DNA from: JAYZAP01 sp964645285
GTDB taxonomy: Bacteria; Pseudomonadota; Alphaproteobacteria; JAAXGF01
Direction: 5' to 3'
Assembly: GCA_964645285.1 (NCBI GenBank)
Contig: CAZYDR010000051.1
Location: forward strand, 1-26,243
DNA: 26,243 bases
Below the pieces are notes generated by a model. The model had not been told where the DNA came from. It ran no database searches and was given only the letters and a program-made list of their open reading frames with translations. The position numbers and the translations under genes are program-made. How positions within the stretch are numbered: position 1 is the first letter of the stretch; every line of letters starts with the position of its first letter. This document shows, in pieces, positions 15,861 through 23,012 of the stretch.

Positions 15861-16553
15861 ATGACAAAGACCGTTCTCATTACCGGTGCCAGCCGTGGCG
15901 TCGGCCTGGAATTTTCCCGCCAATACGCCGCCGACGGCTGGCGGGTCCACGCCTGCTGCCGCGATCCGCAAGGCGCCGCCGCCCTCAGTGAAGCTCTTGC
16001 GGGCCATGATGGCGTCGTCCACGCCCTCGACGTGGCGGAACGTCAATCCATTGACGGCCTCAAGGACGAACTTGGTGGCGAGGCCCTGGATGTTCTGATC
16101 AACAATGCCGGTGTCAGCGGTGGCGGCCATCAAACCTTTGGCGATATGGATTATGACGCCTGGGCCGACACTATGCGGGTCAACGCCTTCGGGCCCTGTC
16201 GGGTTAGCGAAGTCCTGGTCGATAACGTCGCCGTCGGCAACGCCGGAACCATCGTCAATATCTCAAGTCAGATGGCCAGCCTGACCGAATGCGACGAGGG
16301 CGACGAGTTCATCTACCGCTCGAGCAAAACCGCCCTCAACATGGTGTCGGTAAATCTGGCCCATGATCTGGGTCCGCGCGGCATCACCGTGCTGGCGTTT
16401 CACCCGGGATGGGTACGCACCGACATGGGCGGCCCGGAAGCGCCGATCACCGCGCAGGAAAGTGTCACCGCCCTACGCGCCAGCATCGCCGCGACAAGTC
16501 ATGCCGATAACGGGCGGTTCTTGAACTACGACGGCACACCGCTGCTCTGGTGA
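15861..16553 (+). CDS. SDR family oxidoreductase, second of a tandem pair
   Basis: This 230-residue paralogue of the preceding SDR starts MTKTVLITGASRGVGLEFSR and has NNAGVSGGG, the serine in VNISSQMASL, Tyr-x3-Lys in YRSSKTALNMVSVNLAHDL and the same ending plan, YDGTPLLW. The parallel segments (GFEFVRQYAAEGW in the first copy, GLEFSRQYAADGW in this one) show a local duplication followed by divergence. Both are likely NAD(P)-dependent carbonyl reductases or alcohol dehydrogenases. Being next to aminotransferases, they could reduce or oxidise carbonyl products of transamination, but nothing in the sequence fixes that. Its stop lies 4 bases from the convergent DUF1028 gene. Confidence 0.9.
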   Translation: MTKTVLITGASRGVGLEFSRQYAADGWRVHACCRDPQGAAALSEALAGHDGVVHALDVAERQSIDGLKDELGGEALDVLINNAGVSGGGHQTFGDMDYDAWADTMRVNAFGPCRVSEVLVDNVAVGNAGTIVNISSQMASLTECDEGDEFIYRSSKTALNMVSVNLAHDLGPRGITVLAFHPGWVRTDMGGPEAPITAQESVTALRASIAATSHADNGRFLNYDGTPLLW

Positions 16554-16557
16554 CGGG

Positions 16558-17235
16558 CTACATATCCCCCGGCACGCCATAGGACGGCGCCGCCACCGGG
16601 TTGGTGGCGCGGGTGATGTAGGCGTCCATTTCCGGCCTGTAGGTTTCCCAGACATTGCGCAGTTCGGGGATTGGCGTGTCGTGCCAGTCGACTCGCAGAT
16701 CGACAATGGGAAAGAGATGGCGGTGGATCACGTAGACCCCGGCGGAACGCACATCGCCTTCCTCGCCGCCCGCTGCCAGACCGGCTTCGAGACCTTGGAC
16801 CAGACGTTCGGCGAGATGGGCGTCGGGTGACGCCGAAAACGCTTCGACCATCATGGCCGGCACGTCCTCGGACGACAGAATATTGCCGGCGGCGACGCAA
16901 CGGTCGCCCTCGACCACCCGGTTGGTGCCGAGCGTTCCGGAACCGGAATACCAGGCGGTGCGACCGTCCTGGTCGACAGCGGCGAGCTGACGGACCTCCG
17001 GGTGGGCGTTAGAGGCGACCATTTGATCGATAGCGCCCTGGGCGCTGTAGCCTCTAGCCAGCAGGTCAACGCCGATGGCGCCGAGCCGGGGGTCGGTGAT
17101 GTTCTGCGTCGCAATGACTCCGGCGCCGGCCCGGACCCAGACACCGCAGCGGGCGGCGACGCAAACGCTCGACGAGGTTACCGCCGTACCGAACATGTTG
17201 GTCCGCGGACAATGGCCGGAGATGGAGAAGGTCAT
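16558..17235 (-). CDS. DUF1028 domain-containing protein (Ntn-hydrolase-like)
   Basis: This 225-residue protein spans the DUF1028 family: MTFSISGHCPRTNMFGTAVT at the start, then GAGVIATQNITDPRLGAIGV, VDQDGRTAWYSGSGTLG, VVEGDRCVAAGNIL and SAGVYVIHRHLFPIVDLRVD. The family has an Ntn-hydrolase-like fold, and its biochemical role is not established; a hydrolase on an amide or acylated amino compound would fit the fold. The ATG at 17235 was chosen because it is 2 bases past the Rid-family gene's stop and the domain begins right there. Upstream codons in the same frame overlap the Rid gene and are low-complexity Arg/Gly. In other proteobacteria DUF1028 genes recur beside RidA-like and amino-acid catabolic genes, which matches this context. 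Confidence 0.85.
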   Translation of the reverse strand: MTFSISGHCPRTNMFGTAVTSSSVCVAARCGVWVRAGAGVIATQNITDPRLGAIGVDLLARGYSAQGAIDQMVASNAHPEVRQLAAVDQDGRTAWYSGSGTLGTNRVVEGDRCVAAGNILSSEDVPAMMVEAFSASPDAHLAERLVQGLEAGLAAGGEEGDVRSAGVYVIHRHLFPIVDLRVDWHDTPIPELRNVWETYRPEMDAYITRATNPVAAPSYGVPGDM

Positions 17236-17237
17236 GG

Positions 17238-17678
17238 CTAGGCCCTCTCCGATGGCCGGCCACGCGGCGCCTCGTCTGGAACGACGGCTTCGACGTCGAT
17301 TTCCATGAGCATCTCGGGCTTTGCCAGAGCCTGAACCACCAGGCCGGTGGAGCACGGATAGACACCTTTCAGGTGATGCCCGATAACCTGGTAGACGTCC
17401 TCGCGATAACGCGGGTCAGTCAGATAGACGGTGATCTTGCAGATGTGATCGAGCTTGCCGCCGGCCTCTTCAAGCAACTGCTTGACGCATTTCATGGCGT
17501 TATCGGCTTGGGCGCCTGCATCGCCGACGCCAACCATTTCACCGTCCAGGGTGAAGCCGGTCTGGCCCCGCATGAAGATGTAATTGCCGGCCCGCACCAC
17601 CATGCAGAGGTCGTTGTCGAGGCTCTGCTCGGGGTACATGTCCTTGGTATTGAATTTGCGAAAGCGCTGGTGCGCCAT
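17238..17678 (-). CDS. Rid (YjgF/YER057c/UK114) family protein lacking the usual Arg
   Basis: This 146-residue protein has the Rid layout: VVRAGNYIFMRGQTGFTLDG, AGAQADNAMKCVKQLLEEAGG, LDHICKITVYLTDPRYREDV and VVQALAKPEMLMEIDVEAVV. In RidA, an arginine in the P-A-R-S segment (Arg105 of E. coli) binds the substrate carboxylate. Here the matching segment is YPCSTGLVVQAL, with no arginine at that site. Archetypal 2-aminoacrylate deaminase activity is therefore doubtful, as in Rid subfamilies that lack this residue. The start ATG at 17678 was chosen for the family N-terminus; an upstream Met at 17717 would run through the terminator hairpin. The DUF1028 gene follows 2 bases downstream. About 20 residues at the C-terminus extend past the family core. 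Confidence 0.87.
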   Translation of the reverse strand: MAHQRFRKFNTKDMYPEQSLDNDLCMVVRAGNYIFMRGQTGFTLDGEMVGVGDAGAQADNAMKCVKQLLEEAGGKLDHICKITVYLTDPRYREDVYQVIGHHLKGVYPCSTGLVVQALAKPEMLMEIDVEAVVPDEAPRGRPSERA

Positions 17679-17718
17679 GGTCACATGCCCCCTTGAGCCA
17701 CGATTGAAAAGAAACACT

Positions 17719-17748
17719 GGTTCACCGCCCTGTGGAGAGCGGCGAACC
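17719..17748 (-). terminator. Rho-independent terminator after the first aminotransferase
   Basis: On the minus strand, GGTTCGCCGC pairs with GCGGTGAACC to give a 10-bp stem with one G-U pair and a 10-base loop, followed by AGTGTTTCTTTTCAA. It starts 8 bases after the aminotransferase TAA. It separates this gene from the Rid-DUF1028 pair. Confidence 0.7.
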
Positions 17749-17756
17749 GATACGCT

Positions 17757-19148
17757 TTAATGCTTCCAGACGCCTTCGCGGGTGAGGTCGTCCATGACCT
17801 CGGTGACGCTTTCGCGCAGGGTCTCGCCGACGGTGGCGATGTGCTGCTCGGTCAGGGTCAACGGCGGTGACAGGATGTTGAGATGACCTAGGGGCCGGAC
17901 GATCAGGCCGCGTTTCTGACAGGCCTTGGCGATACGGCCACCGGCGTCGACTTCGTCAGGCAACAGCTCCTTGGTCTCGCGGTTGGCGACGCTCTCGATG
18001 CACATCATGAAGCCCTTGCCGCGGACATTGCCGATGAGTTCAAGATCGCTCAGGTCGTGGAGAGTCTGCTCGAAGATCGGACCAACCTTGCGGATATGGC
18101 CGCAAATGTCCTCGCGTTCCATAATTTCCAGGTTCTTCAGGCCGGCGGCGCAGGCCACCGGGTGGGCTGAGTAGGTGAAGCCGTGGAAGAAATGGCTGCC
18201 CGGCGCGCTGATGACGTCGAAAATCTCGTCGGAGACCATGGTCGCCGACAGCGGCTGATAGCCCGACGAGATGCCCTTGGCGCTGGTAATGATGTCGGGC
18301 TGGACATCAAACACGTCCTTGGATGCGAAGATATGGCCGAGCCGTCCGAAGGCGGTGACCACCTCGTCAGAGATGTAGAGCACGTCGTACTTGGTGCAGA
18401 TGTCACGGGTCATCTTGTGATAGCCGTCGGGCGGCACGATATTGCCGCCGGCGCCCATGATCGGCTCGGCGATGAAGGCAGCGACGTTTTCCGGTCCCAG
18501 CTCGACGATTTTCTCTTCCAGGTCCTGGACCTTGGCGTCGCGGAATTCCTCGACCGTCATGCCGTCGGGGCGGCGGTAGGTGTAGGGTGCCGGAATGTGG
18601 TGGACGATATCGGACACCACGTCAAAGTCCGCGTGGAACACCGGATTGGTCAGGGTCATCGCCAGATAGGTCGAGCCATGATAGGCGTGCTCGCGGCTGA
18701 TGATATGCTTCTTGTTGGGTTTGCCCCGGCGATTGTTGTAGTGGTGCACCATACGAATTGCGGTGTCATTGGCGACCGAACCGCCGGTGCCGAAGAAGAC
18801 GCGATTGAGGTTACCCGGCGTCTGCTCGGCGATTTTGGCGGCGAGCTCGGCGGCCGGCGGGTTGGTCAGATTGACGAAGGACGAATAGAACGGGATGCGC
18901 CGGACCTGGTCAGCGATGGCCTGGACCATTTCCTCGCGGCCATAGCCGATGTTGACGCACCACAGACCACCAATCCCGTCGATGAACTGGTTGCCCTCTG
19001 AGTCATAGACGTAAACCCCATCGCCTTCGGCTATGATGGTGTCGACGCCCTCTTCCTTGAGGGCGGCGAGGTCGGCGAACGGATGGATCAAGTGCTCACG
19101 ATCCATTTCCCGTAGATCCTCGGTGGCGTAATCGAAATTCGTTGGCAT
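17757..19148 (-). CDS. Class III (omega-amino) PLP aminotransferase, copy 1
   Basis: This 463-residue fold-type I PLP enzyme shows LIHPFADLAALKEEGVDTII (the family N-terminus with HP), GDGVYVYDSEGNQFIDGIGG, FGTGGSVANDTAIRMVHHYN, AFIAEPIMGAGG, YISDEVVTAFGRLG and the PLP lysine Lys291 in TSAKGISSGYQP. The omega-aminotransferase group uses pyruvate or 2-oxoglutarate to accept the amino group from amines or omega-amino acids (putrescine, beta-alanine, taurine and others). This sequence does not single out one substrate. A strong SD (AGGAGAAGG) lies before the ATG at 19148. It is the second of two tandem paralogues on this strand and ends in its own terminator. Confidence 0.94.
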   Translation of the reverse strand: MPTNFDYATEDLREMDREHLIHPFADLAALKEEGVDTIIAEGDGVYVYDSEGNQFIDGIGGLWCVNIGYGREEMVQAIADQVRRIPFYSSFVNLTNPPAAELAAKIAEQTPGNLNRVFFGTGGSVANDTAIRMVHHYNNRRGKPNKKHIISREHAYHGSTYLAMTLTNPVFHADFDVVSDIVHHIPAPYTYRRPDGMTVEEFRDAKVQDLEEKIVELGPENVAAFIAEPIMGAGGNIVPPDGYHKMTRDICTKYDVLYISDEVVTAFGRLGHIFASKDVFDVQPDIITSAKGISSGYQPLSATMVSDEIFDVISAPGSHFFHGFTYSAHPVACAAGLKNLEIMEREDICGHIRKVGPIFEQTLHDLSDLELIGNVRGKGFMMCIESVANRETKELLPDEVDAGGRIAKACQKRGLIVRPLGHLNILSPPLTLTEQHIATVGETLRESVTEVMDDLTREGVWKH

Positions 19149-19176
19149 GGTTATTTCCTTCTCCTGATACTTACGA

Positions 19177-19208
19177 CCGCGCCGTTCCCCGGTTTGTGGC
19201 CGGCGCGG
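19177..19208. repeat. 8-bp inverted repeat between the two aminotransferase genes
   Basis: CCGCGCCG (19177-19184) and CGGCGCGG (19201-19208) are perfect complements separated by 16 bases, in the 81-base gap between the genes. On the minus strand no T-run follows the hairpin, so it may act as an mRNA-processing or attenuation element and not as a true terminator. Confidence 0.4.
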
Positions 19209-19229
19209 GCTGTAGCCCCTAGTTTTGTT

Positions 19230-20636
19230 TTAGCCGTTCCACAAGCCTTCGCGGACCAGGTCGTCCTGGGTCGCCGAAATGCTTTCGCGCAGAATATCGA
19301 CGAAGGTGTCGATCTGTCCCTTGTTGAGAATCAGCGGCGGCGACATGACGTTGAGATGGCCGATAGGCCGCACGATAAGGCCGCGTTTCTGGGCGTGCTT
19401 GGAGATGCGCTCGCCAATGGCGACGTCCGGCTCGAACAGCGCCTTGGTCTCCTTGTCGGCGACGTTCTCGACGCACATCATGAAGCACTTGCCGCGCACG
19501 TCACCGACGATGGCCAGGTTACGCAGGCTGTTAAGTTGCTCCTCAAAGTAGGGGCCGACCTCCTGGACGTGTTCGCAAATCTTCTCGCGCTCCATGATCT
19601 CGGTGTTCTTGAGCGCGGTGGCGCAAACCACAGGATGGCCCGAGTAGGTGAAGCCGTGAGTGAACAGGCCACCTTCCGACTGAGGCACGCTGATGACGTC
19701 ATAAATCTGATCCGACAGCATGGTTGCCGACAGCGGCAGGTAACCGGATGTGATGCCCTTGGCCGAGGTGATGATGTCGGGCACCAGGCCGAACACCGGT
19801 TCGGAGGCAAAGAAATGCCCGACCCGGCCGAACCCGGTGACCACCTCGTCGGAGATGTAGAGCACCTCGTACTTACGGCAAACCTCGGCGGTGCGTTGGT
19901 GATAGCCCGGCGGCGGCACGATGACCCCGCCGGCGCCCATGATCGGCTCGGCGATGAAGGCTGCGATGTTTTCGGGGCCCATTTCGACGATCTTGTCTTC
20001 GAGTTCCTGGACCAACTGGTCGCAGTACTCATCCAGGGTCATGCCGTCGGGGCGGCGGTAGCAGTAGGGCGCCGAGACCCGCTCGACCAGGCCAGGCGCG
20101 AGATCGAAGCCGTTATGGTCGAACTCGACACCGGTCAGGGTCATGGCCAGGTAGGTCGAGCCGTGGTAGCCGTCGACCCGCGAGATGATCTTCTTCTTGT
20201 TCGGCTTACCGAGGCGGTTGAAGTAGTAGTGGATGATGCGCACGGCCGTGTCGTTGGCCATGGACCCGCCGGTGCCATAGAACACGTGATTAAGCGGCGC
20301 CGGCGCCAGCTCGGCCAGCTTGGCGGCGAGCAATGCCGCGGGCGGTGTGGTCATGTGGGTGAAGGTCGAGTAGTAGCAGATACGCCGCGCCTGATCGGCC
20401 ATGGCCTGAGCCATTTCGTCGCGGCCATAGCCGATGTTGACGCACCACAAGCCGCCGATGCCATCGATGAACTTGTCACCTTCGGAGTTGTAGACGTAGA
20501 CGCCGTCGGACTCCGCCATGATGTCGGAGCCCTCATCCTCGAAGGTGGCGTAGTTGGTCCACGGGTGGATGTAGTGGTCGCGGTCCTTCTCCCAGATATC
20601 CTGGGTGTCATAGCCAGAGAAATTCTTCCCCTCCAT
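19230..20636 (-). CDS. Class III (omega-amino) PLP aminotransferase, copy 2
   Basis: This 468-residue paralogue of the downstream aminotransferase shares YIHPWTNYATFEDEGSDIMA, VYVYNSEGDKFIDGIGGLW, FYGTGGSMANDTAVRIIHYY, AFIAEPIMGAGG, YISDEVVTGFGRVG and the PLP lysine Lys293 in TSAKGITSGYLP. The ATG at 20636 was chosen because GGAGG lies 5 bases upstream; an ATG at 20648 and further in-frame codons up to 20705 lack a good SD. The shared motif spacing over the whole length shows a tandem duplication, but the substrate-contact loops differ (for example SVPQSEGGLFTHGFTYSGHP here against SAPGSHFFHGFTYSAHP in copy 1), which suggests different amine substrates. It is transcribed away from the diiron-type gene; the gap is 115 bases. 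Confidence 0.94.
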   Translation of the reverse strand: MEGKNFSGYDTQDIWEKDRDHYIHPWTNYATFEDEGSDIMAESDGVYVYNSEGDKFIDGIGGLWCVNIGYGRDEMAQAMADQARRICYYSTFTHMTTPPAALLAAKLAELAPAPLNHVFYGTGGSMANDTAVRIIHYYFNRLGKPNKKKIISRVDGYHGSTYLAMTLTGVEFDHNGFDLAPGLVERVSAPYCYRRPDGMTLDEYCDQLVQELEDKIVEMGPENIAAFIAEPIMGAGGVIVPPPGYHQRTAEVCRKYEVLYISDEVVTGFGRVGHFFASEPVFGLVPDIITSAKGITSGYLPLSATMLSDQIYDVISVPQSEGGLFTHGFTYSGHPVVCATALKNTEIMEREKICEHVQEVGPYFEEQLNSLRNLAIVGDVRGKCFMMCVENVADKETKALFEPDVAIGERISKHAQKRGLIVRPIGHLNVMSPPLILNKGQIDTFVDILRESISATQDDLVREGLWNG

Positions 20637-20751
20637 GGTGTCCTCCATAGGGAATTTTGAAACTTTGCGTAAGGCCATGTTGACGGGAAATCCATGGCGC
20701 TGCAAATTCTTATTGGCGACACTGAGACGACGCCCGATGAAACAATAACCC

Positions 20752-21476
20752 GTGTGGGAGGACGAGAAGGCGCTTGACCCATTTTGGAGTGAGTTGCGCG
20801 AAGAGATTCAGAGCCAGTCGGTGAGCCATCATCCGCTGTACAGCGGCTTCGTTGATGGCAGCCTGAAGTCCGAGACCATCGCTGAAATCAGTGCTCAACT
20901 GAAGTTCACAGTGCTCGAGGGGATTTCGTCCCTGGCCCTGATCATTTCCCAGGCGCCCCGGCAGGTAAGGAAAGACCTGCGGCGAACCTGTTCGGCGAAC
21001 TCTGCGGCACCGCGGCGGAGCCTTCTCACTGGGAGTTGGCGTTGCGAGCCGGTGCGGCAGCCGGCTTCAGCGAGGAAGATATCGATGCCCGGCCCATGCT
21101 GCTGGAGACCAAGATCTATCCCGATACGGTCTCGGCCTACGCCATTCGCGGCGGCTGGCTCGACGCCTTGTGCTTCGTGTCATTGGGTATCGAGGACATG
21201 TTTACTGACTTCTGCGACGGCGTCACCAAGGGCCTCAAGGAGCACTACGACTATAGCGATGCAGAGGCCCAGTACTTCTCAATCCATATCGAGGCCGACG
21301 AGGCCCATGCGGAGACCGGGTGGCAGGCGGCCAGCGCCTTTGCCCGCGACGATGACCATCGCCAGAGCCTTCACAGGGCGTCCCCGGAGGGCCGCAATAT
21401 GTGGTGGAACATGTATTCGGCGGTCTATCGCAAATGCGAAGGCAAGGATGCACCCATCCTGCGTAACGATTTTTGA
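20752..21476 (+). pseudogene. Haem-oxygenase-like diiron protein (TenA/PqqC/CADD superfamily), frameshifted
   Basis: From GTG at 20752 the frame reads HHPLYSGFVDGSLKSETIAE and LKFTVLEGISSLALIISQAP. At about 20979-20981 sense moves to another frame: ANLFGELCGTAAEPSHWELA onwards. Observed CTGCGGCGAAC against an expected CTGGCGGCGAAC points to one lost G, and adding one base makes the span exactly 242 codons. The rebuilt protein (about 241 residues) has the pattern of diiron members: Glu83 in NLFGE, Glu148 in LGIEDM, and His179-x3-Asp183-x2-His186 in HIEADEAH, the same spacing as the H-x3-D-x2-H of CADD. Such proteins are O2-using non-haem diiron enzymes, or, without metal ligands, thiaminases or PqqC. 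The GTG start lacks a clear SD. Consensus error remains possible. Confidence 0.82.
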
Positions 21477-21505
21477 CTAGCGGAACCTAAGACGCTAAAG
21501 CCGGT

Positions 21506-22054
21506 TCAACTGTCTTTCAGGCTGGCGGCGAGTTCCTCCAGCCAGGCGAGGTCGTCCTCGACATGGCTGATTTCGCGATCCAGCCAGCGCGGCAGGTAGC
21601 CGTCGTCGTTGGCGTGGCTGGCGCGCAGGTCGATCAGGCGGGCCCGTTCGCCCTGGCGCATTTCAATCAGCCCCTCGGCCTGATCGCGCTGTTGCGCCAT
21701 GGGCAGCAAATGCATGAAGCGGAGCTTGAGGGCGACCACCAGCTTGTTGAAATCGCTGGCGGGAACCCGCACGGTGGCGCTGAGAAGTTCCTGAAGCTCG
21801 GTGCGGCCGGCGTCAGTCAGGTGGAGCATGGCTTCACCGGCGGTGGCGGATTCGCCCTCGGCCTCGACCAGTCCTTCCAGGCGCATGAGCTCGATCGACG
21901 ACGCCATAACGTCGAGCGTCGGTCCCCAGAAGCGCGTGGTGAAGTGGCGAACCTCGTTGGCTACCGACGCATAACTCATGGGGCCCTGGCTCAACAGGCC
22001 AAGGGCCGAGAGGCGGATGGCCTCCTTCGGCATCAACGAATTATCGCGAAACAT
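21506..22054 (-). CDS. PadR-like winged-helix transcriptional regulator
   Basis: This 182-residue protein begins MFRDNSLMPKEAIRLSALGL. A winged-helix segment spans about residues 12-80: LLSQGPMSYASVANEVRHFT, then SSIELMRLEGLVEAEG and LHLTDAGRTELQELL. A long helical C-terminus follows (RASHANDDGYLPRWLDREIS, LAWLEELAASL). This layout is that of PadR-type repressors, whose C-terminal helices make the dimer. The ATG at 22054 has GAGGG about 9 bases upstream; a second ATG at 22033 is possible. It is the last gene of the importer run (106 bases after the inner permease) and converges on the diiron-type gene. It may control the importer, the aminotransferases, or both. Ligand unknown. Confidence 0.75.
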   Translation of the reverse strand: MFRDNSLMPKEAIRLSALGLLSQGPMSYASVANEVRHFTTRFWGPTLDVMASSIELMRLEGLVEAEGESATAGEAMLHLTDAGRTELQELLSATVRVPASDFNKLVVALKLRFMHLLPMAQQRDQAEGLIEMRQGERARLIDLRASHANDDGYLPRWLDREISHVEDDLAWLEELAASLKDS

Positions 22055-22160
22055 TTGCGCCAACCCTCGAACTCTCGACGTTAAACCGGTGCACGACCAT
22101 ACACCTCTACCAGGAAAAGTTTTAGCATTCGTTGTCAAAAACCAGCGACGGACGTGGCGG

Positions 22161-23009
22161 CTATTCCTTGCGGTGGGTAATGCCGCGTATGCGCTCGCTG
22201 CGCCGGCGCAGGCCTTCCATGGTCGCCATCAGACAGATCGACAGGATAATCAGCATGGTCGCAGCCGCCGTGATGGTCGGGCTGATGAGCTCGCGAATGC
22301 CGCTCCACATGCGACGCGGCACGGTGTGCTGCTCGGTCGAGGCGAGGAACATCACCACCACCAGCTCGTCCCACGAGGCGGCGAAGGCAAACAACGCGCC
22401 GGAGACCACGCCAGGTAGGATGATAGGCAAGGTGACCACGAAGAACACGCGTATTGGCCCAGCCCCTAGGCTGGCGCCAGCGCGCACCAAGTTTTGATCG
22501 AAGCCGACCAGGGTCGCGCTTACGGTAATGACCACATAGGGCGCGCCGAGGGCGGCGTGGGCGAGAATGATGCCAAACAGATTACTGACCAGCCCGACCT
22601 TGGCGTAGAAATAGAACATGCTCACGGCGGTAATGACGATCGGCACGATGATCGGCGAAATCAGCACTGCCATGACCAGGCCCTTGAACGGGAACTTTGC
22701 CCGGGTCATACCCAGAGCCGCCACCGTACCGAGAAGGGTCGCCAGCAAAGCCGCGAAAATTCCGACGATGATGCTGTTGACAATTGAGCGCTGCCACAGG
22801 GTCGCCTGCGGGCCGTCGCCAAAAATCTCGTTGTACCACCGCCAGGAATAGCCGGCCATGGGGTAGGTGAAATACGGCTCCGAGTTGAACGAGAGCGGTA
22901 TGATCACGATGATCGGGCCGATCAAAAACAGGAAGATCAGGGCGCATGCGCCACGCAGGGTATAGTGCCAGGTGCGTTCGAGCGGGGTCGTGTACGGAGG
23001 CAGTGCCAT
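22161..23009 (-). CDS. ABC transporter permease, PotC-type
   Basis: This 282-residue inner-membrane protein has about six TM segments, starting GACALIFLFLIGPIIVIIPL. The PotC-type periplasmic loop (FTYPMAGYSWRWYNEIFGDG) and the cytoplasmic EAA-like loop VRAGASLGAGPIRVFFVVTL, which docks to the ATPase, are present. This is the usual PotC/spermidine-putrescine permease length. Three bases separate it from the PotB-type gene upstream. Together with the binding protein and ATPase it forms a complete importer. The substrate class (polyamine or another cationic or opine-like compound) is inferred from family only. Confidence 0.92.
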   Translation of the reverse strand: MALPPYTTPLERTWHYTLRGACALIFLFLIGPIIVIIPLSFNSEPYFTYPMAGYSWRWYNEIFGDGPQATLWQRSIVNSIIVGIFAALLATLLGTVAALGMTRAKFPFKGLVMAVLISPIIVPIVITAVSMFYFYAKVGLVSNLFGIILAHAALGAPYVVITVSATLVGFDQNLVRAGASLGAGPIRVFFVVTLPIILPGVVSGALFAFAASWDELVVVMFLASTEQHTVPRRMWSGIRELISPTITAAATMLIILSICLMATMEGLRRRSERIRGITHRKE

Positions 23010-23012
23010 GGT

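Noticed and set aside
19194..20660. 488-codon open frame on the plus strand
   Set aside because: Antisense shadow of aminotransferase copy 2. The sequence is a low-complexity mix of Val/Asp/Gly/His/Arg with no domain, while the minus strand encodes a full PLP enzyme.
20694..20777. 27-codon frame MALQILIGDTETTPDETI... overlapping the start of the diiron-type gene
   Set aside because: No ribosome-binding site, no motif, and it overlaps the aminotransferase upstream region. Better explained by chance.
4502..21476. Programmed readthrough or a recoded genetic code explaining the interruptions
   Set aside because: All three stop codons occur inside genes and also end ordinary genes in the window (for example TAA for aroC, TGA for pdxH and usp-adjacent genes, TAG for tlyA's neighbour). 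No selenocysteine-type stem-loop or special context is visible after the TGA.
22040..22160. TTGACA on the minus strand at about 22130 as a promoter -35 for the PadR-like gene
   Set aside because: No acceptable -10 lies 16-18 bases downstream, so I do not call a promoter.
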